Source: Isoperla grammatica (taxonomy: Eukaryota > Arthropoda > Insecta > Plecoptera > Perlodidae). From it: a stretch of DNA of 64,000 bases. Shown in pieces: positions 1 through 9,764 of the stretch; position 1 is the first letter of the stretch; each line of letters starts with the position of its first letter. The stretch is taken from assembly GCA_945910005.1 (NCBI GenBank), contig OX246745.1, positions 44,472,251 to 44,536,250 of the forward strand, given 5' to 3'. The notes under the pieces were generated by a model that saw only the letters and a program-made list of their open reading frames with translations, made no database searches and was not told the DNA's origin. The position numbers and the translations under genes are program-made.

Positions 1-1824
1 ATTCTGTGTAGGCTGGACACTTAATGGCCTCAACTGTACTGGTTGTAATGGCTGTGATGGTGTCCGGCCAGGCTGTATTCTGTGTAGGCTGGACACTTAA
101 TGGCCTCAACTGTACTGGTTGTAATGGCTGTGATGGTGTCCGGCCAGGCTGTATTCTGTGTAGGCTGGACACTTAATGGCCTCAACTGTACTGGTTGTAA
201 TGGCTGTGATGGTGTCCGGCCAGGCTGTATTCTGTGTAGGCTGGACACTTAATGGCCTCAACTGTACTGGTTGTAATGGCTGTGATGGTGTCCGGCCAGG
301 CTGTATTCTGTGTAGGCTGGACACTTAATGGCCTCAACTGTACTGGTTGTAATGGCTGTGATGGCGAACGGCCAGGCTGTATTCTGTGTAGGCTGGACAC
401 TTAATGGCCTCAACTGTACTGGTTGTAATGGCTGTGATGGTGTCCGGCCAGGCTGTATTCTGTGTAGGCTGGACACTTAATGGCCTCAACTGTACTGGTT
501 GTAATGGCTGTGATGGCGTCCGGCCAGGCTGTATTCTGTGTAGGCTGGACACTTAATGGCCTCAACTGTACTGGTTGTAATGGCTGTGATGGTGTCCGGC
601 CAGGCTGTATTCTGTGTAGGCTGGACACTTAATGGCCTCAACTGTACTGGTTGTAATGGCTGTGATGGTGTCCGGCCAGGCTGTATTCTGTGTAGGCTGG
701 ACACTTAATGGCCTCAACTGTACTGGTTGTAATGGCTGTGATGGTGTCCGGCCAGGCTGTATTCTGTGTAGGCTGGACACTTAATGGCCTCAACTGTACT
801 GGTTGTAATGGCTGTGATGGTGTCCGGCCAGGCTGTATTCTGTGTAGGCTGGACACTTAATGGCCTCAACTGTACTGGTTGTAATGGCTGTGATGGTGTC
901 CGGCCAGGCTGTATTCTGTGTAGGCTGGACACTTAATGGCCTCAACTGTACTGGTTGTAATGGCTGTGATGGTGTCCGGCCAGGCTGTATTCTGTGTAGG
1001 CTGGACACTTAATGGCCTCAACTGTACTGGTTGTAATGGCTGTGATGGTGTCCGGCCAGGCTGTATTCTGTGTAGGCTGGACACTTAATGGCCTCAACTG
1101 TACTGGTTGTAATGGCTGTGATGGTGTCCGGCCAGGCTGTATTCTGTGTAGGCTGGACACTTAATGGCCTCAACTGTACTGGTTGTAATGGCTGTGATGG
1201 TGTCCGGCCAGGCTGTATTCTGTGTAGGCTGGACACTTAATGGCCTCAACTGTACTGGTTGTAATGGCTGTGATGGTGTCCGGCCAGGCTGTATTCTGTG
1301 TAGGCTGGACACTTAATGGCCTCAACTGTACTGGTTGTAATGGCTGTGATGGTGTCCGGCCAGGCTGTATTCTGTGTAGGCTGGACACTTAATGGCCTCA
1401 ACTGTACTGGTTGTAATGGCTGTGATGGTGTCCGGCCAGGCTGTATTCTGTGTAGGCTGGACACTTAATGGCCTCAACTGTACTGGTTGTAATGGCTGTG
1501 ATGGTGTCCGGCCAGGCTGTATTCTGTGTAGGCTGGACACTTAATGGCCTCAACTGTACTGGTTGTAATGGCTGTGATGGTGTCCGGCCAGGCTGTATTC
1601 TGTGTAGGCTGGACACTTAATGGCCTCAACTGTACTGGTTGTAATGGCTGTGATGGTGTCCGGCCAGGCTGTATTCTGTGTAGGCTGGACACTTAATGGC
1701 CTCAACTGTACTGGTTGTAATGGCTGTGATGGTGTCCGGCCAGGCTGTATTCTGTGTAGGCTGGACACTTAATGGCCTCAACTGTACTGGTTGTAATGGC
1801 TGTGATGGCGAACGGCCAGGCTGT
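1..1824. repeat. 76-bp tandem satellite, 24 copies
   Basis: Twenty-four head-to-tail 76-bp units, each beginning ATTCTGTGTAGGCTGGACAC and ending GGCCAGGCTGT, fill the left edge; 24 x 76 is exactly 1824. The copies are almost identical. The visible variants are GCGAAC in place of GTGTCC in copy 5 (near 365-370) and in the last copy (near 1808-1813), and a GCGTCC variant in copy 7 (near 517). The array starts at the window edge, so its true length is unknown. It ends where ATTCTG is replaced by ATTATGGTCG. Overlapping 72-codon open frames on the minus strand arise from the periodicity and are not genes. Confidence 0.98.
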
Positions 1825-2280
1825 ATTATGGTCGATTCTTATCTCGAAATGTCGTAAGGAATGGCTTGAGGACAGGTAGACAGCTGGTGTGGTGAGGGTG
1901 AGATCGATAAGTCAGTGCTAGGAGGTGTCTGCCACGGACTAATGTAACCAGTCAAGCTCAATAACAGCTGATTCCCAGCCAGGATCAAGAGCTAGTTGCA
2001 TGGTTGCATGGTTGCATGGCCAGACGAATATGATAACTATTTCAAGGAGAGGAGCCTCAGCGGCGACGCGAGGCTCTAATTCGGGAGGGCGCCGGTTCGA
2101 TACCGGCTGACTGAAGGTTTTTCCGAAGTTCTCATCAGTCACAAGTCATGCTGGGATTGAGCCAACTAACATCCCTCGGACATCTCTTCTCCACTGTACC
2201 AATTACCGCAATACCTAGTTAGGTACTGAAGAGGGACATGGATTGGGGACAAGTTTCCTAGGAAAAATCATTTTAATAAA
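1825..2280. other. Single-copy spacer between satellite and element A
   Basis: About 450 bp of non-repetitive sequence. Apart from the tRNA-like hairpins at 2053-2107 and a short triple GGTTGCATG-type repeat near 1994-2020, I see no gene. A 67-codon minus-strand frame (1939-2142) has no recognisable motif and runs through the tRNA-like structure, so I do not call it. Confidence 0.6.
2053..2107 (+). repeat. tRNA-like (SINE-type) promoter head
   Basis: Two tRNA-like hairpins lie in the correct order. A D-arm-like hairpin has stem GCCTC/GAGGC (2054-2058 with 2070-2074) and the A-box-like AGCCTCAGCGG. A perfect T-arm has 5-bp stem GCCGG/CCGGC around the 7-nt loop TTCGATA (2091-2107), and contains an exact B box GGTTCGATACC. 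Only 16 nt separate the arms, so a normal anticodon arm is missing and this is not a functional tRNA. A T-run (2117-2121) follows. RNA-polymerase-III-derived SINE heads look like this; SINE is inference because no tail or target duplication was found. Confidence 0.42.
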
Positions 2281-3029
2281 ACTTATAGTCCAATAGGTAC
2301 TAATAGTCCGGTTCAGAATCGCATTTCCGTTCGATTTGTGAGGAGACCATTTTTTTATGATTGTTTATTGTAGAGGGGCACTAGAAGATAAAAAATTGCT
2401 AGTATATGTTTTTTGAAATTTGGATTGTTGGACCCAAATTTGGATTTTGTTTTTTTCATACTTTGGGCCATAACTTCTCCAAAATTGGTCTAATCAAAAA
2501 ACTTTAAATTACAATTATATTTATAAATTTAAGTGCAATAGGATAACAATAGTTTAATTTTGTTCATTTTTCAAATGTACAGTCAGTGACACAAGTCTAG
2601 AGAGCATCTGTTTATGTCACGTTTTAGAACCTGTACCGACTAACAACAATTTTTTCTGAATTTATCATTTATAATCAGTATTATTTAATTAAAGTAACGT
2701 ATCGATTAAGTGGTCTACGATTTTTGTATCTTAAAAACTATGGAAAATAGCCTAAGCTGAGGAATCGCGTCGATTTTGAGGCCGGGGATTTTTTCGTCGC
2801 GACTAGACGTGTTCCAGCCTAAACACGAACTCGTCATTATTGTTTGATAGTTTGGCATTATTCAATAAGGCGGTGGAACGAGAGCAATTATGCTGTGATC
2901 TAAAACCAACACGTAAATGTTCGAATTTGTGAGACATCAATTTGATTTTACTAAACAAAATGCGTGAGGTAAATAAATGAAGAATTCTTGAACATAGCGA
3001 ACCAAGTGTAAAATCGACAAAAATCGTTA
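2281..3029 (+). repeat. Element A left inverted arm
   Basis: Inverted copy of 4450-5175. The inner end is marked by AAAATCGTTA (3020-3029), which pairs with TAACGATTTT at 4450. An 88-codon frame on the minus strand (2803-3069) is preserved in both arms and reads outward, but matches no family I recognise. It is most likely a by-product of arm homogenisation. Confidence 0.85.
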
Positions 3030-3190
3030 CTGTGTTACTTTTTGTAAAAAAAAAATAAAAAAAAAACAATAAAGTAGGTATTCGATTTCATTAAAAATGG
3101 AGAATGTCTAAGCGCAGCTATTTAAAAGATACCCTGGAGATTTCTTCAGGATATGAGTACCTGTTTGGCTGATATCGTGCATATGAACAC

Positions 3191-4016
3191 CAGTGGCGAA
3201 GCGTCCTATGAGACAAAGAGACGTTGTCTACCCTTTATACAAATTTAATTTATACCATTAATACACTTGTGCACAAGTGTATGCTTTTTTTCCTACATTT
3301 TCTTGTCTTCCGTGGCTCCCGCGAACCGTTTGAATTTAGTTGACGGCGAAGGACTCGGCATTCGGCAACACTCTTGCACCCTCTACCGTTGTCCCTTGAA
3401 GTTGAATGGTTTAAACGTGTGGAGACAAACAGTCCTTTGGTCTCTTTCGCTCATAATCAGAACGCTTTTTTCGTCAGTTTTCCAAGAATATTTGAGACTT
3501 GTCTCACACACCAACTCTGAGCTGTGGCTTTTGAGGGAACGGCCGTAACAGCATTCACTAATAAATCTTCACGGTCTGCTTTTGTAAAATGTGATGACCC
3601 AACTCAACCCCATGTGTCTTGTCTTCACATTTTTTTTATGTTTGATGGTAAAACGATGGATACTTCAGTAACCAGTTCAAGGCAATCCTTTGACAATGCG
3701 AGGTGCATGTGTCGTGGATTGCGTACAACACAGTACAGTAGTGCAGTGCGAAAGTGTACAATGTCCAAATATAGCGTGTGATTTCTACCCATATTTTTAA
3801 AAATATTATTGACTTTAATGTGTAAACTGTTAGTGACTAACGATGTGCTCCGCCGAAAGTGATATTGTTTATTCTCGCCTTGGGCGATTCACGAATGTAC
3901 GTTTTGCGTCACCCCCCACCCCCCCCCTCATTACCAACTGTATTTTGTCTAAACTGCGAAATATTACACAAAATTATCCATGTCTACCCTAATTTCAAGG
4001 CCACGTTTCGCCACTG
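3191..4016. mobile_element. Non-autonomous hAT-like transposon
   Basis: The left end CAGTGGCGAAGCGT and right end ACGTTTCGCCACTG form near-perfect terminal inverted repeats of the hAT CAGTGGCG type. The 8-bp duplication ATGAACAC flanks the element exactly (3183-3190 and 4017-4024), and 8 bp is the hallmark hAT target-site length. A TGTCTACCCT direct repeat lies just inside each end. At 826 bp it is too short for a transposase, and its open frames (3267-3548 and 3524-3781) show no hAT dimerisation motif. It is a non-autonomous copy inserted into element A's internal region. Confidence 0.9.
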
Positions 4017-4148
4017 ATGAACACACAAAAACAGCAAACAAACTAGAAAAAATAAGCAGTTCAGTTTTTATCGACTAGTCAAATAGATTACTTCACTTGC
4101 CACCATCAACCAACTATACCAAATAGAAAATGGTGTTAAGAGTTAAAT

Positions 4149-4243
4149 CTAATCATATTCGTCTTCAGCCGATTCGTCGGAAGAATCGTCACCACAGTTT
4201 TCTATCAAATCGTCATCAAAGTCGATATCCGGCTCCATTTCGT
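4149..4243 (-). pseudogene. Terminal exon with acidic C-terminus (element A gene remnant)
   Basis: On the minus strand an AG acceptor preceded by a T/A-rich tract (about 4244-4260) opens a frame of about 31 codons ending at a TAG (4149-4151). The peptide is strongly acidic: it starts DEMEPDIDFDDD and ends DDSSDESAEDEYD. Upstream, CCCAG followed by GTGAAA (near 4322) could be the matching donor, and splicing there keeps a frame reading LTGCVSDP before the acidic tail. The rest of the gene is absent. The exon resembles the acidic C-terminal exon of element B (6950-7150), which also ends in a D/E-E-Y-D/E residue pattern. I infer that both elements carried related genes. Confidence 0.4.
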
Positions 4244-4449
4244 CTACAAATAATAATAAATAATTAGGTCATAGCTCCCCGAGTGTTACAAAACTATCAC
4301 CAGTTTGGAAATTATTTCACCTGGGTCTGACACGCAACCTGTTAGTTTTGTGTGTAAAATGGCTGGCAATTGAGACAATTTTGACTCTTGATGGTCCTAA
4401 TTCCGGATGTTTATGCTTGGACTTTTCAAAGTGGCTGATTTCATGAAGA

Positions 4450-5175
4450 TAACGATTTTCGTCGATTTTACAGTTGGTTCGCTATGTTCAAGAATTCTTC
4501 ATTTATTTACCTCACGCATTTTGTTTAGTAAAATCAAATTGATGTCTCACAAATTCGAACATTTACGTGTAGGTTTTAGATCACGGCATTGCTCTCGTTC
4601 CACCGCCTTATTGAATAATGCCAAACTATCAAACAACAATGACGAGTTCGTGTTTAGGCTGGAACACGTCTAGTCGCGACGAACAAATCCCCGGCCTCAA
4701 AATCGACGCGATTCCTCAGCTTAGGCTATTTTCCATAGTTTTTAAGATACAAAAATCGCAGACCACTTAATCGATACGTTACTTTAATTAAATAATACTG
4801 ATTATAAATGATAAATTCAGAAAAAATTGTTGTTAGTCGGTACAGGTTCTAAAACGTGACATAAACAGATGCTCTCTAGACTTGTGTCACTGACTGTACA
4901 TTTGAAAAATGAACAAAATTAAACTATTGTTATCCTATTGCACTTAAATTTATAAACATAATTGTAATTTAAAGTTTTTTGATTAGACCAATTTCGGAGA
5001 AGTTATGGCCCAAAGTATGAAAAAAACAAAATCCAAATTTGGGTCCAACAATCCAATTTTCAAAAAACATATACTCGCAATTTTTTATCTTCTAGTGCCC
5101 CTCTAAAATAAACAATCATAAAAAAATGGTCTCCTCACAAATCGAACGGAAATGCGATTCTGAACCGGACTATAA
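4450..5175 (-). repeat. Element A right inverted arm
   Basis: Inverted copy of the left arm, ending CGATTCTGAACCGGACTA. It carries the second version of the outward-reading 88-codon frame (4407-4673, plus strand). The differences from the left arm are scattered substitutions and small indels, so the arms have drifted since the element was made. Confidence 0.85.
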
Positions 5176-5183
5176 GGAAGCGA

Positions 5184-5305
5184 CCCCCCCCCCCCCCCCC
5201 CTGGCGCAAATTTTCACTACAGTAGTTCAATAGAAAAAAAATACAATTCATAATTCACTTGTTTGCCACGTGACAGCTGGGGCGTTTGGCCTCCAGGGGT
5301 GTCCA
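5184..5305 (+). repeat. Element B left terminal inverted repeat tip
   Basis: Pairs with 14207-14340 on the opposite strand. It shares TGGCGCAAATTTTC, then ACGTGACAGCTGGGGCGTTTGG-type sequence and a CTCCAGGGGTGTCC block. It contains two E-box hexamers, CACGTG (only in this arm) and CAGCTG (both arms). Confidence 0.75.
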
Positions 5306-5871
5306 AAGTTGAGATTTTCAAAACTTGAATTTGTCACTATTCTCAAAGTATTTATAAATTTGTAATTATTCTTTCATAAACTGATGTATAGTAGTATTTT
5401 CTTATTTTTAGTACAAAAAAACAAACATAATTTGTAAAGGGGTGTCCAAATAAAAATATAAACATTTTGACCACTGTATACATCTGTTACATGCAGTTTT
5501 TGGCACATCCTGGTTAAAAAAACATCCATATAGAAGTATAATGATTCACACAACGTATTAAAAACAGATGACGAAGAATGTTTTTAAAGGGGTGCCCAAA
5601 ATGCTGGATTTCTTATAAGGATTGATACGTAAACAATGTAAGAAAACGAAATATATGTATGGATGGTACCAAAATCATTAAACCTCTTTATTAAAAGCAT
5701 ATATTTAATCCATAACAATAACATAGTCAGGGGTGTCCATAATTTAACGTTTTAATCAAATGATTACCTAATTATGTTGCTCAGTGGAAAAATGCTGTCA
5801 GAGTTTTGTCATCATCGAGTCGAAATAAAATACAAAACAGAACTATTTTATTTTTTTACATAGGGTTGTCC
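5296..5871 (+). repeat. Element B left subterminal motif series (GGGNTGTCC x5)
   Basis: The motif GGGGTGTCC, or a near variant, occurs at 5296, 5439, 5589 (GGGGTGCCC), 5730 and 5862 (AGGGTTGTCC), all on the plus strand at 133-150-bp spacing. The sequence between is AT-rich and does not align as a strict tandem repeat, so the motif is kept while the filler drifts. This is what transposase-binding subterminal sites look like. Binding itself is inference. Confidence 0.7.
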
Positions 5872-5938
5872 AAAAGCTCAATTCAAATTAACTTCAATTT
5901 AAATGGCAATAATTAAACCGTAACTTTCTACGTTTTAA

Positions 5939-6563
5939 GGTGAATCTACCCCCATATTTTTTTTCTTCTAATATTCATAAAGAACACATATGGAGTTAGT
6001 ATATTAAATACGCTCATTTGAGAAGATCAAAACTAATTTTCAAGCCCATTTTGGAGGAGCAGTATGGTCCTATTAACAACGGGTTTTATGACGGATACGG
6101 CTAACAACTACGTTTAAACCACATACGCGTTTGGTGTGCGATTTTTTGTTTACACCTTACCCTCACTATTGGCTATGTGGATTTAGTGTTTTGAAATAAG
6201 TGTTTTCAATATTTGGTTTACTACGATTTATTTTGCTCGCTGGTACAAACACAATTTCCGTACCGGAGAACAAAATAAATCGTAGAAAACCAAATATTGA
6301 AAACACTTATTTCAAAACACTAAATCCACATAGCCAATAGTGAGGGTAAGGTGTAAACAAAAAATTGCATACCAAACGCGTATGTGGTTTAAACGTAGTT
6401 GTTAGCCGTATTTTTCATAAAACCCGTTGTAAATACCATACGGCTCCTCCAAAATAGGCTTGAAAATTAGTTTTGATATTCTCAAATGAGCGTAATCCAT
6501 ATACTAACCCATATGTTCTGTATATATATTTAAAAAATAAAATAAATTGGGGGTAGATTCACC
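5939..6563. mobile_element. Long-stem MITE (hairpin element), possible TAA target duplication
   Basis: A nearly complete 625-bp palindrome. It starts GGTGAATCTACCCCC and ends with its inverse GGGGGTAGATTCACC, and the halves pair almost to the centre near 6250 (GGTAC/GTACC around a short loop). It is flanked by TAA on both sides (5936-5938 and 6564-6566). A 3-bp TWA target with a G-rich tip suggests the PIF/Harbinger group, but a TTAA-type target with one mutation is possible. There is no coding capacity. Confidence 0.8.
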
Positions 6564-6566
6564 TAA

Positions 6567-6949
6567 AGCGACGATCTCCTAAAATGGACGAAGTTTTGTA
6601 GTTTTTCTAAGAGTAGAGAATTACTGGGATATTTTTAAATAGACGAATAATCATGGAATTGGTTTGCACACTTACACACTGTTGTCGTAAGTACTTCTTG
6701 AAACTCGCAGTTAATTCGATATCATATTGTCTAACCCAAAGCATAAAACAGCCAAAATTAAATTAATAAAGAATAAAGAATTCCGATTAAAAAACAAGGG
6801 AAACGGTTTAACTAACTCCGGGTGTTTGTTGTAAACGGAAAGTTTGTTGTGAAGGGAAGAATGTAGTGTGTTCAGCTTTGTTTAATTTATATGTTATTGC
6901 TCATTGTTTCATTGGAATCTGTTCCTTCGTTCTCTCTCCCTCCCTCTAG
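6567..6949. other. AT-rich stretch without a recognisable gene
   Basis: Between the MITE and the acidic terminal exon I see no motif or open frame of note. It includes the pyrimidine tract TCTCTCTCCCTCCCTC (6931-6946) next to the stop codon of the minus-strand exon, and is probably 3' untranslated or intervening sequence of the element B gene. Confidence 0.4.
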
Positions 6950-7698
6950 CTACTCGTATTCGTCAAAGTACAATTCCATTTCTTGGTAATCGCCAACTTT
7001 ACTGAGCTCGTCTACTTCTTCTTTGGCATCATCACCGCCAGCATCACCATTATTGGTGTTCTCACTCAACAGACCAACAAATGTCACCCTCAGTTCACGT
7101 ATACTCAAGACATTAGAATTAGGTCCAGGGATATCTGGTTTAGCTTCCATTGCCCGATTCCAAACAAGTGACTAATTAGCTCGTTTTATGGGCTGTCCTA
7201 AAGACGATCTACAAGGAGATGAGAGGCTGAAGTCTGAGCCGTTGTAGTTTGGCGCAATTTACAGATGAAGTGCACTTTTTAAAGATGGTATATCGAAGTT
7301 ATTTACGTTAAATGGTTTGTCTAATGATGCTCATACATCAAACACACATATTTCTCTAGTGTTTCATACTGTTCCTCGTCAATGTTCCCAAAGACGTAAA
7401 CACACCCAGATATTATGTGGTGTTCAAGAACCTTCAGTGGAGCCAGTTTCCCTTGGCGAACAATTAATGCGCTTGTACTATCACACCCAGTGAATGCATG
7501 GAAAGTAGCCTTTCCACCCCAGTTACATTTCCTACTTCATTTACGTCAACTAGTCTTCCCTTGCTCCCAGAACCTATATAAAATAAAATTATTGACTGTG
7601 GACATACTTTACACAAAGTAGAAATTCACACCTGTGTCCGGACTTCTGATAACGAGAACACGTGGTTGTTCAGAAATATTTAGAGCATACTGACAATG
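6950..7698 (-). pseudogene. Element B gene, 3' part: XPG/PIN-like nuclease-type protein remnant
   Basis: Reading leftward from 7698, the frame starts with the codon cut by element C and runs HCQYALNIS to VIRSPDT (7633-7647). A GT-AG intron of 50-65 bp follows, ending at an acceptor at 7574-7575. The next exon reads GSGSKGRLVDVNEVG, and after a frameshift HAFTGCDSTSA (7468-7500), then FGNIDEEQYETLEKYVCLMY, before a stop at 7321-7323. A further frame at 6950-7150 ends in an acidic tail (GGDDAKEEVDEL to LYFDEYE). The order SPDT then TGCD-S/T-TS recalls multicopy transposon-associated proteins of invertebrates and, more distantly, the acidic metal-binding blocks of XPG/FEN1 or PIN nucleases. That relation is from memory and not tested. 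Frameshift, stop and insertion make it a pseudogene. The 5' continuation is at 10506-10652. Confidence 0.6.
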
Positions 7699-8560
7699 TA
7701 GTGGGGCCGCTTAGCTGAGCATTTGAATTGAATTGTGCACTTTTTGAGAAAAGCATGAAATTTACAGTATAGTTAGTTAATACCCTAAGGATCAAATTCA
7801 GATGTGGAGGGAAGTCAGATTTGACCTCTGGAGATGGTAGGAGGTCAAATAAAAAATGGCCGCCACTCCTTTAGGAATTTGACAAACACGCTGAAATAAG
7901 GTAACAAATAGTGTAGAATGGCTTTGAGGATGTCTTTTATAAATAATATGGGTATGCAGAGAAGTCAGATGTGACCACCGAGGACGGTGGGAGGTCAAAT
8001 CCAAGATGGCCGCCACTAAATTGGTAATTTGATAAACACGTTGGGATATAGTTTCAAATAGTGTTGAATGGTTTTGAGAATGTCTTTTATAAATAATATG
8101 GGTATGCAGAGAAGTCAGATGTGACCACCGAGGACGGTGGGAGGTCAAATCCAAGATGGCCGCCACTAAATTGGTAATTTGATAAACATGCTGGAATATA
8201 ATTTCAAATAGTGTAGAATGGCTTTGAGGATGTCTTTTATAAATAATATGGGTATGCAGAGAAGTCAGATGTGACCTCCGAGGACGGTGGGAGGTCAAAT
8301 CCAAGATGGCCGCCACTAAATTGGTAATTTGATAAACACGTTGGGATATAGTTTCAAATAGTGTTGAATGGTTTTGAGGGTGTTTTTTATAAATAATATC
8401 GGTATGCAGAGAAGTCAGATTTGACCTCCGAAAAAGGTCTAATCCAAGATGCCCGCCTTAATTTGATTATTTGATAAACGCACTGTAATATTGTTTCAAA
8501 CAGTGTCGAATGGCATTTATGATGTCTTTTATAAATAATATGGTGAATCACCAATAGTGA
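7699..8560 (-). repeat. Element C left arm: five ~150-bp subterminal repeats
   Basis: The repeats are marked by GGCCGCC at 7858, 8008, 8158 and 8308, plus a mutated GCCCGCC at 8451. They are about 150 bp apart and inverted relative to the right arm. Each carries GAGGTCAAAT, CAAGATGGCCGCCAC and AAATAATATGGGTATGCAGA. Because 150 is a multiple of three, a 172-codon repetitive frame (7798-8316, minus strand) appears. It is not a gene. Confidence 0.92.
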
Positions 8561-8693
8561 TTCTTCCAAGTCAATGATACGTCTGCCATCTAGCTAGACA
8601 ATTGTACCACCAGCTTCCCTCATGAAGTAAGATTTTAGTGCGCCGGTGTTGCAAGGGCCAGTTAGACCTTGTGAATTCGTATTTTCTGCAGTT

Positions 8694-9739
8694 GCAACAG
8701 AAAACGAGTTAGCATGGCTCAACAAAGTAACAAATGCTGTTAAAACGTCAACAATGGATGGTTGGATATCGTGATCTGCCTATCACGCTGTCTTGCACCA
8801 ATCTGGTAATTCCTCCAGTAATCAACGCAATATTGCATCTCTTTGTAGACAACGCGCACTCAGTGGCAATGCACTCCATGGACATCGTCAAGAAAGCTGT
8901 TCAACACTTGAACCCAGGTCAAATTCCAGTCCTGGCTGCTGACCAACCTCTTTTTGCTCTTGCTAAAGAAATCCAGTAGACTTGGCCAGCTACTTACGGA
9001 GAAGATCGTTTTGTCAACATGTTTGGTGGTTTACCCATAGAGATGGTAATATTAAAAGTACTGGGCGACTAGCTAAAAGACAGTGGCTGGACGAACGCCC
9101 CGGTACAAGCTGACATTGCCAGTTCGGAAACAGCAGATTCCTTTATAAATGTCAAACACATTACCAAGACCCGTCATGCACATCAGGTAACAGCGCTGCC
9201 TCTATACGCTTCTCCACAAAGCTTACACGGATGACTGTTCATGCCATGCAACCAGCCCACCCTCCGTATGATGAGTGGTGCCAAACACGAGCAGAGGCCA
9301 GTGTACACTTCCAATATTGGCTAGAGACTCTGTCTTTAGAGCTTATCTTGCTGTGGTACATCAGTTCACTTCGCGAAGGTAACTTCCCTCTGTATGTGGA
9401 ATCACTGACACAGATTATGCCCTAGCTTTTTGCCTTGGATCATACACACTACTCGAGATGGCTTGCCGTACACATCCGTGATATGATGTCTCTCGCTGTG
9501 GACCATCCACTTGTCCTAGCAGAATTCGAGTCTGGTAATTATGTTGTTCACAAAACTAGTAACAAGTTCTCTGCCATCGCACTCGATCATTGCCATTAGC
9601 AGAACAACGCATTGGTGAAAAGTTCTGGTGGGGCTATTGGACTGACAGACATCCAGGAGCACTAAGACGCTGGATGGTAGCAGGGCCAGAAATTGTCAGG
9701 ATCACTACAGAGTTTGAAGAACAGGCATTTCAGGCATAA
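8694..9739 (+). pseudogene. Element C transposase-like gene, decayed
   Basis: A single coding trace runs through several frames. It begins ENELAWLNKVTNAVKTS with a stop soon after, shifts frame to HLNPGQIPVLAADQPL (up to about 8952), and meets a TAG at 8977. It resumes GEDRFVNMFGGLPIEM (8998-9045), VQADIAS and TKTRHAHQVTA, then FALDHTHYSRWLAVHIRDMM (from 9429), FESGNYVVHKTSNKFS and, after another shift, PGALRRWMVAGPEI (about 9653), ending with TAA at 9737-9739. The DQPL, GG-x-x-x-EM, FALDHTHY and HKTSNKFS blocks belong to a large uncharacterised protein family I remember as multicopy in invertebrate genomes, with catalytic chemistry unknown to me. At least four stops and three frameshifts make it non-functional. 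Its position between matched arms makes it the likely transposase of this element. Confidence 0.65.
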
Positions 9740-9764
9740 TTTGAGCTTGTTTATCAAATCACTA

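Larger units (their letters stand above)
2281..5175. mobile_element. Element A: fold-back DNA element with ~0.73-kb inverted arms
   Basis: The arms at 2281-3029 and 4450-5175 are near-identical inverted copies that begin and end with the TAGTCCGGTTCAGAATCG type tip. They enclose about 1.4 kb holding a hAT-like insertion and a minus-strand terminal exon. The left tip carries an extra 18 bp, so TAGTCC appears twice (2286-2292 and 2303-2308). No convincing target duplication was found. Long terminal inverted repeats with a short internal region indicate a fold-back or non-autonomous DNA transposon. The superfamily is not determined, although the C-terminal exon inside resembles the one in element B. 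Confidence 0.8.

Noticed and set aside
1..1824. Regular repeats that could be taken for a CRISPR array
   Set aside because: The 76-bp units are contiguous, with no unique spacers, and lie in an animal-type repeat landscape.
2041..2120. Functional tRNA gene
   Set aside because: There is no proper anticodon arm or acceptor pairing. Only D-arm-like and T-arm hairpins are present.
3267..3781. Two plus-strand frames in the hAT-like element
   Set aside because: No transposase or BED-finger motif, and the element is too short to be autonomous.
7798..8316. 172-codon minus-strand frame with internal repeats
   Set aside because: It is created by the 150-bp subterminal repeats of element C, 150 being divisible by three. 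The right arm with 148-bp repeats does not keep it.
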